Part shown: positions 5,460 through 9,770 of the stretch, in pieces
How positions within the stretch are numbered: the first letter of the stretch is position 1
How the letters are laid out: the number at the start of each line of letters is the position of its first letter
Origin: Anaerolineales bacterium
Lineage (GTDB): Bacteria; Chloroflexota; Anaerolineae; Anaerolineales; UBA6663
Length of the DNA stretch: 9,770 bases
Assembly: GCA_017999235.1 (NCBI GenBank)
Contig: JAGOBN010000095.1
Span: 1-9,770 of the forward strand
Reading direction: 5' to 3'
Notes under the pieces: model-generated
Seen by the model: the letters and a program-made list of their open reading frames with translations, nothing else
Database searches by the model: none
Told to the model about the DNA's origin: nothing
Made by a program: the position numbers and the translations under genes

Positions 5460-6053
5460 GTGTCTGAATATCAGTACATGATCGTCGGCCTGGGCAACCC
5501 GGGCCGAGAGTATCGTCTCAATCGCCATAATTTGGGGTTTATGGCCTTGGACGAAGTGGCCGATCGTTTTGACATGGCCGGCTTTACGCGCAAACAAGGG
5601 CGCGCGTTATATACCACCGGTCAGATCCACTCCCAGCCCACGATTCTGGTCAAACCGCAGACCTACATGAACTTGTCCGGGGATGCGGTCGGCTCGCTGC
5701 TGCGCTTCTACAACATCGACCTTGAGAAGCTGCTGATCTGCGTGGACGATATCGCCATTCCGTTTGGCACCATCCGCCTGCGCCCGCGCGGCAGCGCCGG
5801 CGGCCAGCGCGGCCTGCAATCCATCATCACCAACCTGGGGTCGGATCGCTTTGCGCGCCTGCGGCTGGGCATTGGCCAGCCGCCGGGCCAGACACCGCCT
5901 TCGGCCTATGTGCTGCAAAACTTCAACCAGCAGGAATTCGACGTGATTGAAACCATGCTGGCCCGCGCCGTGGATGTGGTCGAGGCGTTCGTTAAAGACG
6001 GCGTGGTGCTGGCCATGAGCCGCTTTAACGGGCCGGCCAGCCGGGAAAACTAA
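5460..6053 (+). CDS. pth: Peptidyl-tRNA hydrolase
   Basis: 197 aa from the GTG at 5460. Pth releases tRNA from peptidyl-tRNAs dropped by the ribosome. MIVGLGNPGREY is followed by RHNLGF with catalytic H23, and N13 and KPQTYMNLSG (N71) line the peptide site; D96 in CVDDIAIPFG polarises the histidine. These correspond to E. coli N10, H20, N68 and D93. The loop GSAGGQRGLQSI has Q116 and R117 where E. coli has H113 and N114. I chose the GTG because GAGG lies six bases upstream; a TTG 12 bases earlier and an ATG at 5478 are possible. No separate promoter is evident, so it is probably co-transcribed with the Ig-like gene. A strong terminator follows. Confidence 0.95.
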   Translation: MSEYQYMIVGLGNPGREYRLNRHNLGFMALDEVADRFDMAGFTRKQGRALYTTGQIHSQPTILVKPQTYMNLSGDAVGSLLRFYNIDLEKLLICVDDIAIPFGTIRLRPRGSAGGQRGLQSIITNLGSDRFARLRLGIGQPPGQTPPSAYVLQNFNQQEFDVIETMLARAVDVVEAFVKDGVVLAMSRFNGPASREN

Positions 6054-6080
6054 GCGCCCGCCGCCACGCTGTGAGCGGCC

Positions 6081-6108
6081 GCGGATGGAGGCTCCATCCG
6101 CTTTTTTT
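6081..6108 (+). terminator. Intrinsic terminator between pth and mfd
   Basis: GCGGATGGA (6081-6089) and TCCATCCGC (6093-6101) form a perfect 9-bp stem with a 3-base loop, directly followed by seven Ts (6102-6108). This is a textbook Rho-independent terminator, 28 bases after the pth stop and ending 14 bases before the mfd ATG. Confidence 0.92.
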
Positions 6109-6122
6109 CTCCCTTTCTCGCG

Positions 6123-9100
6123 ATGCAGCTCACCGGCTTGCTTCCTCTGTTGCGCGCTCGGCCGGCCTACCGCGCCGCGCTGGCCGCCCCGCCGCCCGCC
6201 CTGGGCCTGCCCCGGGCCGCGCGCCCCGTCCTGGCGGCGGCCCTGGCCGCCGAGACCGACCGCCCAACGCTGCTTATCACCGCCCGCCCCGACCGGGCCT
6301 TGGGCCTGGCCGAGGCGCTGACCGCCTGGGAACCGGGGCTGCGGGTCCTGCTCTTCCCGGAGCCCAGCCCCATGTTTTACGAGCCGGCGGCCTGGGGCGC
6401 CGCCGTCACCCGCGGCCGGATCGCGGCCCTGGCCGCCCTGGCCCCCTACGCGCAGCTCACCTGGCCGGCCGGCCGGCCGCCCGTCATCGTCACCTCCGCG
6501 CGCGCCCTGATCACGCGCACCCTGCCCCGGCGGGAATTCCTCACCCATACCCGCTCGCTGCACGTCGGCCAGAGCATCGCGCTGGAGAAGCTCCTGGCCA
6601 GCTGGGTGGCCATTGGCTATGCCGCCGAGAGCGTGGTGTTGGAGCCCGGCCAATTCGCGCGGCGCGGCGGTATTGTGGATATCTTCCCGCCGGCCGACGA
6701 CCAGCCGGTGCGGCTGGAACTCTTCGGGGATGAGATCGAGACCCTGCGCCGCTTTGACCCGGCCACCCAGCGTTCCGGCGAGAAAGTGGCGGGCATCACC
6801 ATCACGCCGGCCCGCGAAGCCCTGCCCAAACACTTCCACCCAGGCCCGCAAACCAAGAGCCACGGCGAGAATGGGCCGGTCGAAGCCTTAGACCTTGACC
6901 TCTCCTCCCTTGGTCCCGCCTTCGGTGGTCCGCTGGAATTTCAGATCCCGCGCTTATACCCGCCCACCACCTTGTTGGATTATCTGCCAACCCGGACGCA
7001 GGTGCTGGCGGAAGATTGGCCGGAGCTGACCGACGCCCTGCAGGAATTGGAGGAGCACGCCCAAGAGCAGCGCGGGATGCAAGTGGAGGCCGGCGTCATC
7101 CCGGCGGATTTCCCCGCACCGTTCACGCCCTGGGCCGATCTCCAGGCCGGTCTCGCCCAGCACACGCCGCTCTGGCTGGGCGCCGCGGACGCCGCGGACG
7201 TCACCCCGGTATCGGAGTTGGGGCGGGCCTTCCACCCCGGCCCGCGCTTCGGCGGCCAGATCCGGCCGTTTCTGGAACAGGTGGAAGAATTGCTGTTCCG
7301 GGGCAGCGCCGTGGTGGTGGTTTCGCGCCAGGCCGCGCGCCTGGCCGAGCTATGGAGCGAGCGCTATGCGCCCGTGGCGGCCGGCGCCGCCCTGACCGAG
7401 CCGCCGGCCGCCGGCACGGTAACCTTCCTCACCGGCTCCCTGGCCGAGGGCTGGCGCCTGGATTTGGCGGCGGACGACGACCCTTCGCCGCCGGAGGCCC
7501 AGCGGCCGGCGTCCCTGCATCTCTTAACCGACGCCGAAGTCTTTGGCCTGGCCCGCGCCCAGCCGCGCCGGCGCCAGCACCGGCCGGCCGCCGCGCCCGA
7601 GGCCCATTACGCCCAGTTCGCGCCCGGCGAGTTTGTAGTGCATGAAGACTTCGGCATCGGGCGCTACCGCGAATTGGGCAAGCGCCTGGTGGAAGGGCTG
7701 GAGCGCGAGTATCTGGTGCTGGAGTTCGCCGAGGGCGACGAACTCTATGTGCCGGTCTACCAGGCCGACCGGCTGGGCAAGTACGTGGGCGCCGAGGACC
7801 ATCCGCCGGCCCTCTCACGGCTCGGCTCCACCGAGTGGCAAACCGCCAAGAGCCGCGCCCGGCAGGCGGCGGAAGAAGTGGCGCGCGAACTGCTGGATCT
7901 GTACGCCCGGCGCGCGCTGGTGAACAAGCGCGCCTTCGGGCCGGATTCGCCCTGGCAGGCCGAACTGGAGGGCGCCTTCCCCTTTGTGGAGACCGAGGAC
8001 CAACTGCGCGCCATCCGCGAGGTCAAAGCCGATCTGGAGCGGGCGCGGCCGATGGACCGGCTGATCTGCGGCGATGTGGGCTTCGGCAAGACCGAGGTGG
8101 CCCTGCGGGCGGCATTCAAGACCGTGGTGGCCGGCTATCAGGTGGCCATCCTGGTCCCCACCACCGTCCTGGCCCAGCAGCACTTCCACACCTTCCGGGC
8201 GCGCCTGGCCGCTTATCCCGCCAAGGTGGAGATGCTCTCGCGCTTCCGCACGCCGGCCGAGAGCCGCGCCATCCTGCGCCAGCTGGCCGACGGCCAGGTG
8301 GACATTATCATCGGCACCCACCGCCTGCTGCAGAAGGACATCGAGTTCAAGAACCTGGGCCTGCTGATTGTGGACGAGGAACAGCGCTTCGGGGTGACGC
8401 ACAAGGAGAAGCTCAAACGCCGGCGCGCCGAGGTGGATGTGCTGACCCTGACGGCCACGCCCATCCCGCGCACGCTGTACTTCGCGCTGACCGGCATCCG
8501 CGATATCTCCACCATCAACACCCCGCCCGAGGAGCGCCTGCCGGTGCTCACCCACGTCGGCGCCTACAACGAGAAGCTGGTGCGCCAGGCCATCCTGCGC
8601 GAGCTGGACCGGGGCGGCCAGATCTTCTTCGTCCACAACCGGGTGCAGAGCATCGGCTTGCTGCGCGAGAAGCTGGAGCGCTTGGTGCCGGAGGCCCGGA
8701 TCGGGGTGGCGCACGGTCAGATGGACGAGCACGCGCTCTCGCACGTGATGGATGAATTTGAAGACGACCAGATTGACCTGCTGCTCTGCACATCCATCAT
8801 TGAATCCGGCCTGGACATCCCCAACGCCAACACGCTGATCGTGGACCGCGCCGACACCTTTGGCCTGGCGCAGCTCTACCAGATCCGCGGGCGGGTGGGC
8901 CGCAGCGCGGCGCAGGCCTACGCCTACTTCTTCACCGATAAGAGCCACCGCCCCACCCCGGAGGCGCGCGAGCGCCTGGAGACCCTGGCGGAGCAGACCG
9001 AGCTGGGCGCCGGCTACACCATCGCCATGCGCGATCTGGAGATGCGCGGCGCCGGCGACATCATCGGCCCCAAGCAGTCCGGCCAGATCACGGCCGTGGG

Positions 9101-9677
9101 CTTTCACCTGTACACGCGGCTGCTGGGGCAGGCGGTCCGCCGGCTGAAAGCCCAAGGTCCACGGGTAAAAGACGAAGCTGGCGAGAAACCCCATACCCCC
9201 AGCCCCACGGACCAGACCGAGGCCCGGGAACTGGGCGGCGGGCTGGCCACCACAGTGGATCTGCCGCTGGCGATCTCGATCCCGGGCGATTACGTGGAGG
9301 ACCGCACCCTGCGGCTGCAGCTCTACCAGCGCCTGGCCAACGTGGCCGAGGTGCGGGACTTGGAGACGCTTCAGCAGGAGTTGGCCGAGCGCTTCGGGCC
9401 GCTGCCGCGCCCGGTGGACAACCTGCTCTATCAACTGCGGGTGAAGTTACTGGGGGTGAAGGCCGGCGTGTTGGCCGTGGCCAGCGAGAACGGCCAGCTC
9501 GTCCTGGTACTGCCGGCGCTGTCCGAAGCGGAGCAAGCCGAGTACACCTATGGGCTGGCCGACGGCGCGCGGGTGAGCAAAAACAAAATCTGGCTGCCGC
9601 GGCAGCCAGAAAAGGAATGGAGAACAACCTTGGTGCGGGCGCTGGAGAAGCTCGCCGCCGCCCGCGCGCCGGTGTAA
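6123..9677 (+). CDS. mfd: Transcription-repair coupling factor
   Basis: 1184 aa, full length for the family. Mfd removes RNA polymerase stalled at lesions and recruits UvrA. The UvrB-like N-terminal module occupies about residues 1-330, with GQFARRGGIVDIFP at 176-189. The polymerase-interacting RID starts near 497 (FVVHEDFGIGRY). The translocase has Walker A GDVGFGKTEVA (K656), DEEQ (751-754), TATPIPRT (777-784) and QIRGRVGR (920-927), preceded by IIESGLDIPNANT. The C-terminal D7 domain follows 1036, with ISIPGDYVEDRTLRLQLYQRL. A short low-complexity stretch (about 1010-1036, KAQGPRVKDEAGEKPHTPSP onward) sits ahead of D7. The ATG at 6123 starts a typical Mfd N-terminus (LLPLLRARPAYRAAL) but has no Shine-Dalgarno and follows a terminator. 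The source of its transcription is unclear. Confidence 0.98.
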   Translation: MQLTGLLPLLRARPAYRAALAAPPPALGLPRAARPVLAAALAAETDRPTLLITARPDRALGLAEALTAWEPGLRVLLFPEPSPMFYEPAAWGAAVTRGRIAALAALAPYAQLTWPAGRPPVIVTSARALITRTLPRREFLTHTRSLHVGQSIALEKLLASWVAIGYAAESVVLEPGQFARRGGIVDIFPPADDQPVRLELFGDEIETLRRFDPATQRSGEKVAGITITPAREALPKHFHPGPQTKSHGENGPVEALDLDLSSLGPAFGGPLEFQIPRLYPPTTLLDYLPTRTQVLAEDWPELTDALQELEEHAQEQRGMQVEAGVIPADFPAPFTPWADLQAGLAQHTPLWLGAADAADVTPVSELGRAFHPGPRFGGQIRPFLEQVEELLFRGSAVVVVSRQAARLAELWSERYAPVAAGAALTEPPAAGTVTFLTGSLAEGWRLDLAADDDPSPPEAQRPASLHLLTDAEVFGLARAQPRRRQHRPAAAPEAHYAQFAPGEFVVHEDFGIGRYRELGKRLVEGLEREYLVLEFAEGDELYVPVYQADRLGKYVGAEDHPPALSRLGSTEWQTAKSRARQAAEEVARELLDLYARRALVNKRAFGPDSPWQAELEGAFPFVETEDQLRAIREVKADLERARPMDRLICGDVGFGKTEVALRAAFKTVVAGYQVAILVPTTVLAQQHFHTFRARLAAYPAKVEMLSRFRTPAESRAILRQLADGQVDIIIGTHRLLQKDIEFKNLGLLIVDEEQRFGVTHKEKLKRRRAEVDVLTLTATPIPRTLYFALTGIRDISTINTPPEERLPVLTHVGAYNEKLVRQAILRELDRGGQIFFVHNRVQSIGLLREKLERLVPEARIGVAHGQMDEHALSHVMDEFEDDQIDLLLCTSIIESGLDIPNANTLIVDRADTFGLAQLYQIRGRVGRSAAQAYAYFFTDKSHRPTPEARERLETLAEQTELGAGYTIAMRDLEMRGAGDIIGPKQSGQITAVGFHLYTRLLGQAVRRLKAQGPRVKDEAGEKPHTPSPTDQTEARELGGGLATTVDLPLAISIPGDYVEDRTLRLQLYQRLANVAEVRDLETLQQELAERFGPLPRPVDNLLYQLRVKLLGVKAGVLAVASENGQLVLVLPALSEAEQAEYTYGLADGARVSKNKIWLPRQPEKEWRTTLVRALEKLAAARAPV

Positions 9678-9678
9678 G

Positions 9679-9716
9679 CGCCCGCCGGCGTACTCGCCGC
9701 CCGCCGGCGTACTCGC
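9679..9716. repeat. Two tandem copies of a 19-bp repeat
   Basis: CGCCCGCCGGCGTACTCGC occurs at 9679-9697 and again, perfectly, at 9698-9716, directly after the mfd stop. It lies between mfd and the likely convergent gene. It is non-coding and may have arisen by slippage. Confidence 0.85.
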
Positions 9717-9721
9717 CGGCG
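9702..9721. terminator. Hairpin between convergent genes
   Basis: CGCCGGCG (9702-9709) and CGCCGGCG (9714-9721) pair perfectly around TACT. An outer AGCGCC/GGCGCT pairing (9677-9682 with 9718-9723) is an alternative fold. There is no T-run on either strand, so this is a possible bidirectional or Rho-assisted end at best. Confidence 0.35.
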
Positions 9722-9723
9722 CT

Positions 9724-9770
9724 CTAACTCCCCAGGTTAATCTCTTGGCCAATCTCCACGCCCGGAAAAC
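9724..9770 (-). CDS. 3' end of a possible convergent gene (runs off window)
   Basis: In one minus-strand frame the last 14 codons read FPGVEIGQEINLGS and end with TAG at 9726-9724. The composition looks like a natural protein end (acidic and hydrophobic alternation, a normal tail), whereas the other two minus-strand frames give Arg/Trp-rich or quickly stopped readings. It would converge on mfd with 46 bases between the stops. Too little is present to name a family. Confidence 0.4.
   Translation of the reverse strand, partial: FPGVEIGQEINLGS

Noticed and set aside
6071..6733. 220-codon plus-strand frame starting before mfd
   Set aside because: It reads through the terminator hairpin and overlaps mfd in another frame, with Arg/Pro/Gly-rich sequence and no domain.
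5607..6863. 418-codon open frame on the minus strand
   Set aside because: It runs antisense across pth, the terminator and the start of mfd, is extremely Gly/Arg/Gln rich, and has no family-like segment.
7815..9434. 539-codon open frame on the minus strand inside mfd
   Set aside because: It is antisense to the conserved helicase of Mfd, has His/Gln/Leu/Val/Gly-rich composition typical of GC-rich shadow frames, and no recognisable domain.

Overview
This is a high-GC bacterial window with dense, mostly operonic genes, many GTG/TTG starts and a strong excess of GGCCGG-type words. The gene set suggests Chloroflexota, perhaps an Anaerolineae-like lineage: a translin-family protein beside a DUF3467 protein, membrane-anchored Cas4-like genes, and an ECF sigma operon with a small membrane protein. 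That assignment is an inference from gene content; there is no rRNA or other marker here to settle it. No tRNA, rRNA, insertion sequence or CRISPR array was found.

Left part (1-2700, all minus strand). In transcription order: ssb, with a near-consensus promoter, a hairpin-bearing leader and an intrinsic terminator; then a tight run of a DUF3467-family protein, a translin-family protein, two short genes that together make one Cas4-like nuclease, and the start of NAD kinase, which leaves the window at base 1. The Cas4-like pair is the most unusual element. The upstream gene carries the first Fe-S cysteine and the conserved His region. The downstream gene carries the PD-(D/E)XK catalytic core and the last three cysteines. 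Each half has one membrane helix at the edge facing the other half. The halves lie in the same reading frame, separated by one TGA and four codons, with a Shine-Dalgarno-like GGAG between them.

Middle (2700-4660, minus strand). A promoter at 4630-4658 drives an operon of ECF-type sigma factor, DegV-family lipid-binding protein and a small single-pass membrane protein that is probably an anti-sigma factor. The operon ends in a hairpin whose base overlaps the -35 box of the ssb promoter.

Right part (4677-9770, plus strand). A divergent promoter, almost touching the start codon, drives a secreted, membrane-anchored Ig-like protein. Peptidyl-tRNA hydrolase (pth) follows, then a textbook intrinsic terminator. 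The full-length transcription-repair coupling factor mfd begins only 14 bases after the terminator T-run and has no visible promoter or Shine-Dalgarno. After mfd, a 19-bp tandem repeat with an embedded hairpin separates it from the 3' end of what is probably a convergent minus-strand gene.

No single pathway links all the genes. Two groupings look meaningful: the nucleic-acid set (SSB, translin, split Cas4-like nuclease), and the sigma/DegV/membrane-protein operon facing a surface protein across a shared divergent promoter region.
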